Positions 39,020 through 46,732 of a DNA stretch of 64,000 nucleotides are shown here, piece by piece. The number at the start of each line of letters is the position of its first letter. The first letter of the stretch is position 1. The translations under genes and the position numbers were made by a program. The notes under the pieces are model-generated. The model made no database searches. It worked only from the letters and a program-made list of their open reading frames with translations, and was not told the DNA's origin. Where the stretch lies: the NCBI RefSeq assembly GCF_009762325.1, contig NZ_CP034348.1, positions 1,494,501 to 1,558,500 of the forward strand. The letters are read 5' to 3'. This stretch comes from Roseovarius faecimaris. GTDB taxonomy: Bacteria > Pseudomonadota > Alphaproteobacteria > Rhodobacterales > Rhodobacteraceae.

Positions 39020-39050
39020 GGCAGGCCCCTGGCATTGCCCGGGGCCTGCC
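39020..39050 (+). other. Intercistronic hairpin between TRAP binding protein and permease genes
   Basis: GGCAGGCCCC (39020-39029) pairs perfectly with GGGGCCTGCC (39041-39050) around an 11-nt loop. No T run follows. In binding-protein-dependent transporters such a stem usually protects the 3' end of the binding-protein message and lowers expression of the membrane genes behind it. Confidence 0.7.
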
Positions 39051-39110
39051 GCAGCTATCTGACAGGTAAAGCCGGGCCGAAGAGGCCCGCAAACCGGGGG
39101 CGCGGGGCAC

Positions 39111-40022
39111 ATGCTCGACGGCATCGTCTGGGCTTTCCAGAATATTGGAATGGCCTTTTACAATTTCTTCTATGCGTTGACACATCCAAGCCTGTGGCTT
39201 GACTGGATGGTGTGGACCAACAGCACGGAAGACAAGGAATCGCTCATGCGCTTCGTCTATTACGGCGGATCGGTTGAGTTCTTCTTTGCGGTGTTCACCA
39301 TTTTCATCCTCGTGACCGCCATCGGTCTGTGGCGCAACAGCTTCATGTGGGGCTGCGTCTGGGTGCTGGAAGGCTTTGCCAACACGGTGGGCCGCTTCTT
39401 TGCCTGGGCCGGCCTGCTGATGGTGCTGCAACAGATCATCATCGTGTTCATTCAGCGGATCTTTACCCGGCCGGACATCGCCTTCGGCTTTGGTATCCCG
39501 CTGCAGATGGATATCAGCTGGTGGGCGGAAGAGCTGAAGCTCTACAACGCCATGGTGGTTTGCCTGTGCTGCACCTACACCTTCGTTCAGGGCGGGCATG
39601 TTCGGGTGGACCTCGTTTATTCCGCCGTGAAGTTCCGCACCAAGCGCGTGATCGACATGGTCGGTTCCATGCTTTTCATGATGCCGGTGGCGATCATCAC
39701 CTGGATGTATGGCTGGTACTTCATGTGGCGTCACCTGATCACGCCGAAGCCGTCGGCCTCGGATTCGCTCGACCGGCTGGTGCTCAAGGCCCGCGCGGTG
39801 CGCTGGAATGTGGAGACCATCGGCTTCAGCCCGAACGGCTTCAACGGGTACTTCCTGTTCAAGGTGCTGCTCGTGTTCTTCGCCGGGATGGTCTTCCTGC
39901 ACTCGATCGCCTTCTTCTACCGCTCCTATCTGGAGTGGAAGGAAGGGATCGACAGCGAAAACAAGTACCTCGACAAGGACAGCCTTGGCGACGGGGAAGA
40001 AGCCTATGAGGGGACCCACTGA
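39111..40022 (+). CDS. TRAP transporter small permease (DctQ), enlarged form
   Basis: The 303-residue membrane protein carries the DctQ pattern with helices such as EFFFAVFTIFILVTAIGLW, FFAWAGLLMVLQQIIIVFI, YNAMVVCLCCTYTFVQGGHVRVDLVY and RVIDMVGSMLFMMPVAIITWMYGWYF. It is nearly twice the usual 160-190 residues because of an N-terminal extension with extra hydrophobic stretches and a long C-terminal part. Its stop overlaps the next start by one base (TGATG), so it is made with the large permease. Confidence 0.9.
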   Translation: MLDGIVWAFQNIGMAFYNFFYALTHPSLWLDWMVWTNSTEDKESLMRFVYYGGSVEFFFAVFTIFILVTAIGLWRNSFMWGCVWVLEGFANTVGRFFAWAGLLMVLQQIIIVFIQRIFTRPDIAFGFGIPLQMDISWWAEELKLYNAMVVCLCCTYTFVQGGHVRVDLVYSAVKFRTKRVIDMVGSMLFMMPVAIITWMYGWYFMWRHLITPKPSASDSLDRLVLKARAVRWNVETIGFSPNGFNGYFLFKVLLVFFAGMVFLHSIAFFYRSYLEWKEGIDSENKYLDKDSLGDGEEAYEGTH

Positions 40023-42376
40023 TGTTGTTTGGACTTGATGGCGTCGAGGTCGGCTTGATCATCGTATTCCTCTGCCTTTTCGGCGGTATTCTCTCAGGCT
40101 TCCCGGTGGCCTTCGCCATCGGCGGGGCAGGGGTGATCTCATTCGCGATCATCGCGGCACTCGACAGCGCCGGGCTGCTTATTCACCAGGCGATCGACAC
40201 CGGCTCGGACGCGTTTAACGCCATTGTCGCGTCGGGTGTGAAGGCTGAGACGATATCGGTATTCCGATACCCCGAGCTTCCACGGATAGAAGTGCCGGTC
40301 TTCCCCAATGGCTGGGAGCAGGCGCTTGATCGTAACGTGAGTTTCATCGTCAACCGCATCAACGAGCGGGTGCTGGCCGGGCAGTCCATTGAGACGCTGC
40401 TGGCCGTGCTGATGTTCGTCCTGATGGGCATCACGCTGGAGCGCTCGAAGATTGCCAATGATCTGCTGACCACGATGGCGCGCGTCTTCGGCCCGCTGCC
40501 GGGCGGTCTGGCGGTGTCGGTGGTGGTCGTGGGCGCGTTCCTGGCGGCGTCGACGGGGATCGTGGGCGCCACGGTGGTGACCATGGGCCTGCTGAGCCTG
40601 CCCACCATGCTGCGCAACAATTACAGCCCCGAGATCGCCACGGGTGTCATCGCGGCATCGGGCACGCTGGGGCAGATCATCCCGCCCTCGATCGTGATCG
40701 TGCTTCTTGGCACACTGGCCGGGGACCTCTATTCGGTCGCGCAGGAAACCCGCGCGCAGGAGGCCGGATGCTCTGATGCGCTGACCTATCTGGGCGAACC
40801 CGCGGTGGTTTCGGTGGGGACGCTTTTCCAGGCCGCCCTGCTGCCGGGCATCCTGCTGGCGCTGCTCTATGCGCTCTATGCGTTCGGCTATGCGCTGTTC
40901 AACCCGACCAAGGCCCCGGCGGTGCAGATGGAGCATACCAGCCATGCGGTGATCACCCGTAGCGAGGCGTTCACCTGGTTCCTCGGGGTGCCTGTGGCGC
41001 TGATTGCCGGGACGATGCTGCTGGGTCAGCTCAACGTGGTTGGCTCGCAATCGCTGGTGGTCAACAGCTACTCGGCCCAGGGCGAGACGGCCTCGCTCAG
41101 GACCAATGTTAGCCCGGCTTGTCAGGAAGCGATGATCGAGCTGCACGGGCAGGAGGCTTGGGATGCCGCCGTGGCCGAGCAGGAGGCGATTGACGCCGCA
41201 GGCGGTGTCGAGCAATCGCACCAGCTGACCGAGGAGGAGCTGGAGACAGCCCTCGCCGATAAGATCGCCAACGCGGCGCCCATCGGCACCGGTGTGGCTG
41301 TCATCTTCCTGATGCTGGCGCTGATCCTGGCGGTGGCGCGCGGTATCCAGCCCTCGGCTGATGCACGGCCGCTGATCATAGGGGCTGTCGGGATCGTTCT
41401 CGGGCTGCTTGCCGATATAGCCATCATCGGCCCTCAGATGAGCCCGGGCGTGACCATCCTGATCCTGGCGATCCCGCTGGCTATGGCCCTTTATGGCTGT
41501 TCACATGCCGCCGGACGATTGGCCAAGAACGAGCTTATTCGCGTGGTCTTCCCGCCGCTGGTTCTGATCGTCGCGGTGCTGGGCTCGATCCTGGGCGGCA
41601 TCACCAACCCGACGCCGGCCGCGGCGCTTGGCGCAGGTGGCGCGATCATGCTGGCGGCCTACCGCAAGCTGATGGACGAGGAACGCTCCGGCAAGATCAT
41701 CATCATGGCCACTTTCGCCATCATCGTGGCGATCCTGATGGGCGTGAATTTCGATCTGCGGATCAATGTGGAGTCAGTCAGCTTTGAGACCTGGGTGGCC
41801 TTCGCGGTGGCCAAGGCGGCCTATCTCTTCTCGCTCTTTGGGTTGCTCTTTGCCTGCTGGGTGCTGTTCACAGGCGGTGTGCTGTCGCCGGTGGTGAGGG
41901 AAACCGCCAAGGTGACGAGCATGGTGTTTACCATCCTTATCGGCTCACAGCTTCTGAACCTGGTGGTGATCAGCTTCGGCGGGGAACATTATATCCAGCA
42001 GTTCCTGAAGAGCTTCGATAACGAGTTCAAGGTCTTCCTGATCGTGATGCTCGTGCTCTTCATCCTCGGCTTCGTGCTCGATTTCCTAGAGATCATCTAT
42101 ATCGTGATCCCGATCGTGGGGCCGGTGATCTATGGCGGCACGTTCGATCCGAAATGGGTGACGATCATGATCGCGGTGAACCTGCAGACCTCGTTCCTGA
42201 CCCCACCCTTCGGCTTTGCGCTCTTCTACCTGCGAGGGGTGGCGCCGAAGGAGGTGACGACCGGACATATCTATCGCGGTGTGGCACCTTTCGTTCTGAT
42301 CCAGGTGGTGGGTCTGGCGATCCTGTGGTTCTTCCCGGCGATCGTGACCATCGTGCCGAACCTGATCCCCAATTGA
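40022..42376 (+). CDS. TRAP transporter large permease (DctM), strongly enlarged form
   Basis: The 784-residue protein is the ion-coupled channel subunit of the TRAP system. Family motifs are ITLERSKIANDLLTTMARVFGPLPGGLAVS, GASTG-like AASTGIVGATVVTMG, GTLGQIIPPSIVIVLLG near the N-terminal half, and FLVLDFLEIIYIVIPIVGPV with LQTSFLTPPFGFALFYLRG near the end. Normal DctM is about 430 residues. The extra length comes from a soluble insertion at about residues 50-118, another at about 345-415 (EAMIELHGQEAWDAAVAEQ, Ala/Glu-rich), and added membrane helices between. Transport of 2-oxoacids is inferred from the binding protein only. Confidence 0.9.
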   Translation: MLFGLDGVEVGLIIVFLCLFGGILSGFPVAFAIGGAGVISFAIIAALDSAGLLIHQAIDTGSDAFNAIVASGVKAETISVFRYPELPRIEVPVFPNGWEQALDRNVSFIVNRINERVLAGQSIETLLAVLMFVLMGITLERSKIANDLLTTMARVFGPLPGGLAVSVVVVGAFLAASTGIVGATVVTMGLLSLPTMLRNNYSPEIATGVIAASGTLGQIIPPSIVIVLLGTLAGDLYSVAQETRAQEAGCSDALTYLGEPAVVSVGTLFQAALLPGILLALLYALYAFGYALFNPTKAPAVQMEHTSHAVITRSEAFTWFLGVPVALIAGTMLLGQLNVVGSQSLVVNSYSAQGETASLRTNVSPACQEAMIELHGQEAWDAAVAEQEAIDAAGGVEQSHQLTEEELETALADKIANAAPIGTGVAVIFLMLALILAVARGIQPSADARPLIIGAVGIVLGLLADIAIIGPQMSPGVTILILAIPLAMALYGCSHAAGRLAKNELIRVVFPPLVLIVAVLGSILGGITNPTPAAALGAGGAIMLAAYRKLMDEERSGKIIIMATFAIIVAILMGVNFDLRINVESVSFETWVAFAVAKAAYLFSLFGLLFACWVLFTGGVLSPVVRETAKVTSMVFTILIGSQLLNLVVISFGGEHYIQQFLKSFDNEFKVFLIVMLVLFILGFVLDFLEIIYIVIPIVGPVIYGGTFDPKWVTIMIAVNLQTSFLTPPFGFALFYLRGVAPKEVTTGHIYRGVAPFVLIQVVGLAILWFFPAIVTIVPNLIPN

Positions 42377-42398
42377 TGTCGGTCTGACATGACAACAA

Positions 42399-42426
42399 GG
42401 GGCCGTCCGATGAGGCGGCCCCTTTT
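42399..42426 (+). terminator. Terminator of the TRAP operon
   Basis: GGGGCCG (42399-42405) pairs with CGGCCCC (42416-42422), followed by TTTT and GATTTT. It begins 22 nt after the DctM stop. Confidence 0.75.
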
Positions 42427-42438
42427 GATTTTGCGCTG

Positions 42439-42507
42439 TCAGAATTTGTCCAAATTCTGAATTAGAAAATGATCATTTTCTAATCCGTTTTCTGAGACAG
42501 AAAACGG
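42439..42507. repeat. Three abutting perfect hairpins (tandem palindrome element)
   Basis: Hairpin A: TCAGAATTT-GTCC-AAATTCTGA (42439-42460). Palindrome B: ATTAGAAAATGA and its exact reverse complement (42461-42484). Hairpin C: CCGTTTTCTG-AGA-CAGAAAACGG (42485-42507). The three touch with no spare base, so all 69 bases can be paired, 100 % matched. It lies between the convergent DctM and Rieske genes, AT-rich in a GC-rich region. It may terminate or protect both transcripts, or be a dispersed mobile-type repeat. Confidence 0.8.
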
Positions 42508-42516
42508 GGCCGGGCG

Positions 42517-43656
42517 TCACGAGTTGCTCTGCATGCGGCGGGCATACCATCGTGCAAAACCGGCCACGCTGGGCTCCAGATCAGGTTGAAAGCGCCCCGC
42601 GCGCGCGTCCGGGCAGGCGAAGCCGCGCTGCTGATTTTCCAGCGCCGGAACATCTTCGGCAAGGGCCGCATCCATCCGGTCGAGATAGACGGCGGACTTC
42701 TCGGCAAAATACGGCAGTGCCATGCTTTCGGGGGGAAAGCAGGAGCTTTGCACGACTTTGCAGCGGTCCGGGCCAAGAGGGTAGGCCTCATAGCACCAGA
42801 GCGCGTCGGTGTTGGCGGCAAAGGCCATGTTCGGAAAGACCCAGGTGTAGCGCGCGCCCGAAGCAGCCCGCCCCGTCATTCCCGGGATCGGGGGCAGGGC
42901 GAAGCTCTGCGTGTCTTCCAGCAGACCGCCCGTGCCCTCTGTTGCGCCGAACTGGGTGGCAAAGGCCCCTGCGACCTCTTCAGGGGCATCGGGCGGGGCA
43001 TAGACGCTGTCAATGCTGTCGGGATGCACGAAGGGCAGGTGATAATACTCGTTGAACACCTCCAGAAAGGCCTTCCAGTTGCACGCCACCTCCAGCTCCT
43101 GACGCCGTATGGTCACGAGCCTGTCCAGGGGCCAGGGCGCGTGGATCTCCGCGAACCCGTCCAGATCTGCATCGAGTGGCGGTGCGTCGGCGGCAAGACA
43201 GACAAAGGCAAAGCCAAAGCGCTCTTCGCAGGCATAGGCGTGCAGGCCGTGGTCGGATTTCTCGAACCCCTCGGCGGCGTCCATCCTGGGGGCCGAGACA
43301 AGTCGCCCGTCCAACCCATAGAACCAAGAATGAAACGGGCAGCGCAGGCCCTTGCAACGTCCCTCACCATCCACCAGCCGCGCGGCGCGATGTCGGCAGC
43401 TATTGGCGTATGCCCGCAAAACGCCCTCCGTATCGCGCAGCAGGATCAGGGACTGCCCCGCAAAATCGAGCGCGATGTAATCGCCCGGACCCGTCACCAT
43501 GTCGCTGCGCCCGACACAGAGCCAGCTTTGTCGGAACAGGCGGGCGATCTCGGCCTCGCATATCTCGGGCGAGGTGTAGCAGACCGGCGGCAGGCAGGAG
43601 GCCTGAGCGGCAGGCAGTCTGACCTGGCTGAGATCAAGATCGGAAGGGGTTGTCAT
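42517..43656 (-). CDS. Rieske [2Fe-2S] oxygenase, alpha subunit (second copy)
   Basis: The 379-residue protein has the Rieske motif CRHRAAR ... CPFHSW and the catalytic-iron domain FNEYYHLPFVHPDSID. It shares architecture with the oxygenase at 26634-27791 but differs in sequence throughout, so it is a distant paralogue rather than a duplicate. Its stop lies 10 nt from the triple-hairpin element. No reductase gene is adjacent; the substrate is unknown. Confidence 0.88.
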   Translation of the reverse strand: MTTPSDLDLSQVRLPAAQASCLPPVCYTSPEICEAEIARLFRQSWLCVGRSDMVTGPGDYIALDFAGQSLILLRDTEGVLRAYANSCRHRAARLVDGEGRCKGLRCPFHSWFYGLDGRLVSAPRMDAAEGFEKSDHGLHAYACEERFGFAFVCLAADAPPLDADLDGFAEIHAPWPLDRLVTIRRQELEVACNWKAFLEVFNEYYHLPFVHPDSIDSVYAPPDAPEEVAGAFATQFGATEGTGGLLEDTQSFALPPIPGMTGRAASGARYTWVFPNMAFAANTDALWCYEAYPLGPDRCKVVQSSCFPPESMALPYFAEKSAVYLDRMDAALAEDVPALENQQRGFACPDARAGRFQPDLEPSVAGFARWYARRMQSNS

Positions 43657-43767
43657 GGCGCGCTCGCTTTATGGTGTCGCATCCCCCGCAATGTCCGTCG
43701 AAGCGGAACTGGCGCACAACTCCAAAAACACCGCGGATGTTCGGAAAGCGACGCGGTTTTGTGCGCC

Positions 43768-44598
43768 TCAGCGGGTCTGCGTGCGCAGGGGCCGCCCATC
43801 GGGCAGCGAGATCTCGGCCACCTGTTCGGCAATCGGGTCATTGCTGAGCGGGTGCAGTTGGGTGTCGAACTCCGACGGATCGGTCATCGGCTGCCAGACG
43901 CCGCCGACATACACCTCCAGCCCCGAGAACTGCGCCTTGTACCCCATCTTGTCGCTGCCGGGCACCCAATAGCCAAGATAGACATATGGCAGCCCCGCCT
44001 CGCGCGCGATTTCGATATGGTCGAGGATGATATAGGTTCCAAGGCTGAGCCGCGCCTGATCGGGGTCGAAGAAGGAATAGACCATGCTCACCCCGTCATC
44101 GAGGATGTCGGTCAGGCAGGTGGCGGTAAGCGTATTGGTCTGCGGATCGGTATATTCGACCACACGGGTGCGGATCGGGGTTTCTTCGATCATCGCGGCG
44201 AATTCGAACGCATCCATATCGGCCATCCCGCCGGTCGCGTGGCGGTCGCCCAGATAACGGCGGAAAAGGTCGAACTGCTCTTCCGTGGCCCAGGGCGACG
44301 TGGCCCGGCGGTCCAGATGCCGCGCGCGCTTATGTACGCGTTTCTGGCTCTTCGAAGGGGTGAAGGCGGCGACATTGATCCGCGCCGACAGACAGGCGGC
44401 ACAATCGGCGCAGGACGGGCGATAGAGCACGTTCTGCGATCGGCGAAAGCCCTGCTTGGACAGCCCGTCATTGAGCCGCTGCGCCCCTTCGCCCTGAAGC
44501 GCCGTGAACAGCTTGCGCTCCATCCGGCCCTCAAGATAGGGGCAGGGCTGCGGAGCCGTAACATAGAATTGCGGCGCGATGGGAAGCGTGTGGCGCAT
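43768..44598 (-). CDS. bpt: Aspartate/glutamate leucyl- or arginyl-tRNA-protein transferase
   Basis: This N-end rule enzyme adds leucine (or arginine) to proteins with N-terminal Asp or Glu, marking them for ClpAP degradation. The 276-residue protein has the N-terminal Cys motif [14 protein letters not shown], the [12 protein letters not shown] pair, and the C-terminal GNAT-like half with [14 protein letters not shown] and [26 protein letters not shown]. It starts at ATG 44598. bpt is usual in alphaproteobacteria; no partner genes are next to it. Confidence 0.93.
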   Translation of the reverse strand: MRHTLPIAPQFYVTAPQPCPYLEGRMERKLFTALQGEGAQRLNDGLSKQGFRRSQNVLYRPSCADCAACLSARINVAAFTPSKSQKRVHKRARHLDRRATSPWATEEQFDLFRRYLGDRHATGGMADMDAFEFAAMIEETPIRTRVVEYTDPQTNTLTATCLTDILDDGVSMVYSFFDPDQARLSLGTYIILDHIEIAREAGLPYVYLGYWVPGSDKMGYKAQFSGLEVYVGGVWQPMTDPSEFDTQLHPLSNDPIAEQVAEISLPDGRPLRTQTR

Positions 44599-44697
44599 AT
44601 GGTCGTCAGAATGGTTTGTGTTGAGGGAACGATAGCAACGATGTGCGCCTGCGCCAAGGGGGCATTCCGGCACGTCGTTAAGCCTCTGCGACGCCGG

Positions 44698-45147
44698 TCA
44701 GCGGGCGGCGGGCCGGTTGATCGCAACGGTCCCGAGCAGTAGGTCGCTCAGCCCCTGCGCGCGCGGTGTGGTCATCATCATCACACAGGATGCCAGCTGA
44801 ATCAGGGGAAACAGGAAAGAGCCGGTCAGCATCGCGGTATGCAGCGCCGCCATGGGCAGATCGAACCGCTCCCCTCGCAGTGTCCGGAACTCGATCGCAA
44901 AAAGTTGCATGCCGGGCGTTGCGGACCGGTTCGCGATGGTCACCGTCCGGTAGGCAAAGCCCACGGCCAGCATCAGCATCGGAAAGAAGAAAAGCCCGAT
45001 AAACGCTGTGAAAAGCACAATCAGCAGACAGATCGCCAGGATGATCCCGGTATCGACCAGCCAGGCCAGAAGGCGCTTCACCGGAACATCCGCATAGAAT
45101 TCGGGTTGCGTTTCGGGGTCGGGGATATGCCAGCTATAATCACTCAT
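44698..45147 (-). CDS. RDD-family membrane protein
   Basis: The 149-residue protein has the RDD pattern: ADVPVKRLLAWLVDTGIILAICLLIVLFTAFIG (Arg and Asp in helix 1), a second pair of helices, and the ATPGMQLFAIEFR motif. RDD proteins are small transporters or ion-related membrane proteins of mostly unknown role. It stands alone between bpt and the DUF2852 gene. Confidence 0.88.
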   Translation of the reverse strand: MSDYSWHIPDPETQPEFYADVPVKRLLAWLVDTGIILAICLLIVLFTAFIGLFFFPMLMLAVGFAYRTVTIANRSATPGMQLFAIEFRTLRGERFDLPMAALHTAMLTGSFLFPLIQLASCVMMMTTPRAQGLSDLLLGTVAINRPAAR

Positions 45148-45220
45148 CTGTGTCGGCCATCATAGAAGGGCTGACGGCCCGGGACCAGCCCGGACCTGTC
45201 GGTGATGCAAGGATGTGCGC

Positions 45221-45658
45221 TCAGGCGCGGTCCGGCTCGTCCTCGGCGCGCGGCTGCGATGCGGCCCGGGCGCGTTCGTCCATGAACTGATCGAACTCGG
45301 CCTTGTCGCGGGCGTCGCGGAGGCGTTGGAGGAAGGCTTCGAAATTGTGCTGCTCTTCTTCCAGGCGGCGCAACGTGTCGGCCTTGTAGCTGTCGAAGGC
45401 GGAGTTGCCGCTTGACGTGTGGACGGTTGATTTTCTGCTCCAGCCGCAGGACCGGCTGTTCGACGTGCTGCTGCAAAACATTTTCTTGCTCCAGATCATA
45501 TAGGCGAGAAGGGCGAGGCCCACGGGCCAGAAGACGATGAACGAGATGACCATGGCGGCGATCCAGGCGCCTTTGCCTTTGTCGTCAAGCCAGGCCTCTG
45601 CGCGGGCAAACCAGCCGGTGTGGGAGGCGGCAGGGCCGGAATGGGCGAGGGTAGACAT
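45221..45658 (-). CDS. DUF2852-family membrane protein
   Basis: The 145-residue protein has one or two N-terminal membrane segments (GAWIAAMVISFIVFWPVGLALLAYMIWSKKM), a Ser/Cys/Arg-rich linker, and a C-terminal coiled-coil-like part (FDSYKADTLRRLEEEQHNFEAFLQRLRDARDKAEFDQFMDE), the usual DUF2852 layout. Function is unknown. Upstream are two near-identical palindromic sites and a 14-bp inverted repeat, so it is likely under a dedicated regulator. Confidence 0.85.
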   Translation of the reverse strand: MSTLAHSGPAASHTGWFARAEAWLDDKGKGAWIAAMVISFIVFWPVGLALLAYMIWSKKMFCSSTSNSRSCGWSRKSTVHTSSGNSAFDSYKADTLRRLEEEQHNFEAFLQRLRDARDKAEFDQFMDERARAASQPRAEDEPDRA

Positions 45659-45693
45659 GGGCTTTCAGTCCTTTCGGGGTTGGTTTTGGGTGT

Positions 45694-45770
45694 ATGTGAA
45701 TGTCTTTCACATTGCCAAGATTGGGTCTCGGGGCGCGGGCTGCAAGGGGCAATGTGAAAGATTTTTACAT
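45694..45770. promoter_or_regulatory. Duplicated operator upstream of the DUF2852 gene
   Basis: Two sites have the same plan: ATGTGAA-N5-TTCACAT (45694-45712) and ATGTGAA-N5-TTTACAT (45752-45770), centres 58 bp apart. They also create a 14-bp perfect inverted repeat TCTTTCACATTGCC (45703-45716) / GGCAATGTGAAAGA (45748-45761). They lie 36-112 bp ahead of the DUF2852 start and directly after the YbaK stop. The binding protein is unknown; the spacing does not fit PpsR (TGT-N12-ACA). Confidence 0.65.
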
Positions 45771-45779
45771 TAGCTGTTT

Positions 45780-46247
45780 TCAGGACGTGAAATCAGTAAC
45801 TTGCGCGCCGGATATTTGCGCCAGGCGGGCCGGATCGGAGGCAAAGACATGGCGTGGTGTGCCGGCGGCGGCCCAGACCTCGGTAAAATCCAGTAGGCGC
45901 GGGTCGAAAAAGGCGCGTGGCCCTGTGAGATGGCCGATGGGGGCGACGCCGCCAATGGCAAAGCCCGTCTGCGCCCGGATCAGGGCGGCATCGGCCTTGC
46001 CCAGAGATTCGCCCGCCAGCGCGCTTGCCTTCGCGGAACAGACCTGATTGCCGCCCGCTGTGATGAACAGCACGGCCTCGCCGCTCACCTGGCCCTGAAA
46101 GATGATCGACTTGGCGATCTGGTCCACCTCGCAGCCCACCAGATCAGCGGCCATTTGGGCGGTGGTCGCCTGACCCACCTCCACCGGCGTGCTATCGACC
46201 CCGGCTTCGCCGAGGGCGCGGATCACACGTTTGAGGCTTTTCGACAT
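45780..46247 (-). CDS. YbaK/EbsC-type aminoacyl-tRNA deacylase-like protein
   Basis: The 155-residue protein belongs to the YbaK/ProX editing family that hydrolyses mischarged tRNAs. Typical blocks are GCEVDQIAKSIIFQGQVSGEAVLFITAGGNQV, the conserved Lys in IAKSIIF, and GFAIGGVAPIGH. It starts at ATG 46247 (MSKSLKRVIRALGEAG). Which tRNA it edits cannot be told. It is divergent from the SnoaL-like gene 48 bp away. Confidence 0.88.
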   Translation of the reverse strand: MSKSLKRVIRALGEAGVDSTPVEVGQATTAQMAADLVGCEVDQIAKSIIFQGQVSGEAVLFITAGGNQVCSAKASALAGESLGKADAALIRAQTGFAIGGVAPIGHLTGPRAFFDPRLLDFTEVWAAAGTPRHVFASDPARLAQISGAQVTDFTS

Positions 46248-46295
46248 GGGGCATCTCCGGTTGACGTCGCCGCGCAACCTGAAACACTGCGCGCC

Positions 46296-46688
46296 ATGAC
46301 ACAAGACCAAACCGATCCGTTGCTCGTCACGCTCCTGACCCTTGAACGCCAGGTCTGGGAGGCGCTGCGCCGGGGCGATGCTGCGGCCGATGCGGCATTG
46401 CTGAGCGCCGATTTCCTTGGGGTCTATCCCAGTGGATTTGCCGGGCGCGCCGATCATGCGGAGCAGTTGGAAGACGGGCCCAGCGTGGCCGGGTACCGCC
46501 TGACCGAGGCCCGTTGCCTGCCCGTGGGCGAGGCGCATGCGATGCTGTGCTACCGGGCGGAATACCGGCGGCCCGGGCAGGCGGAGGAGGAGGCGATGTA
46601 TGTCAGCTCGCTCTGGCAGCGCGAGGCGGCGGGTTGGCGCAACATCTTCAGCCAGGACACGCCGGTAAGCGATGCCGTTTTGCCCTGA
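46296..46688 (+). CDS. SnoaL/NTF2-like (DUF4440) protein
   Basis: The 130-residue protein has the cone-shaped NTF2 fold pattern: an N-terminal helix (LLVTLLTLERQVWEALRRGDAAADAALLSADFLGVYPSGF), central YRLTEARCLPVGEAHAMLCYRAEY and a C-terminal VSSLWQREAAGWRNIFSQDTP. Such proteins are small isomerases, binding modules or of unknown role. ATG 46296 is chosen because the longer upstream frame crosses the YbaK gene. Confidence 0.78.
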   Translation: MTQDQTDPLLVTLLTLERQVWEALRRGDAAADAALLSADFLGVYPSGFAGRADHAEQLEDGPSVAGYRLTEARCLPVGEAHAMLCYRAEYRRPGQAEEEAMYVSSLWQREAAGWRNIFSQDTPVSDAVLP

Positions 46689-46732
46689 GCATTCGGATTG
46701 ACGCCATCCGGCCCGCGCCGCATGGTCAGCCC

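Noticed and set aside
42586..44742. Plus-strand frame of 718 codons across the Rieske oxygenase and bpt
   Set aside because: Antisense to two secure genes; composition is that of a complementary-strand shadow.
45694..45770. PpsR/CrtJ photosynthesis-regulator sites
   Set aside because: PpsR needs TGT-N12-ACA; both sites here have N11, and no photosynthesis gene is near.
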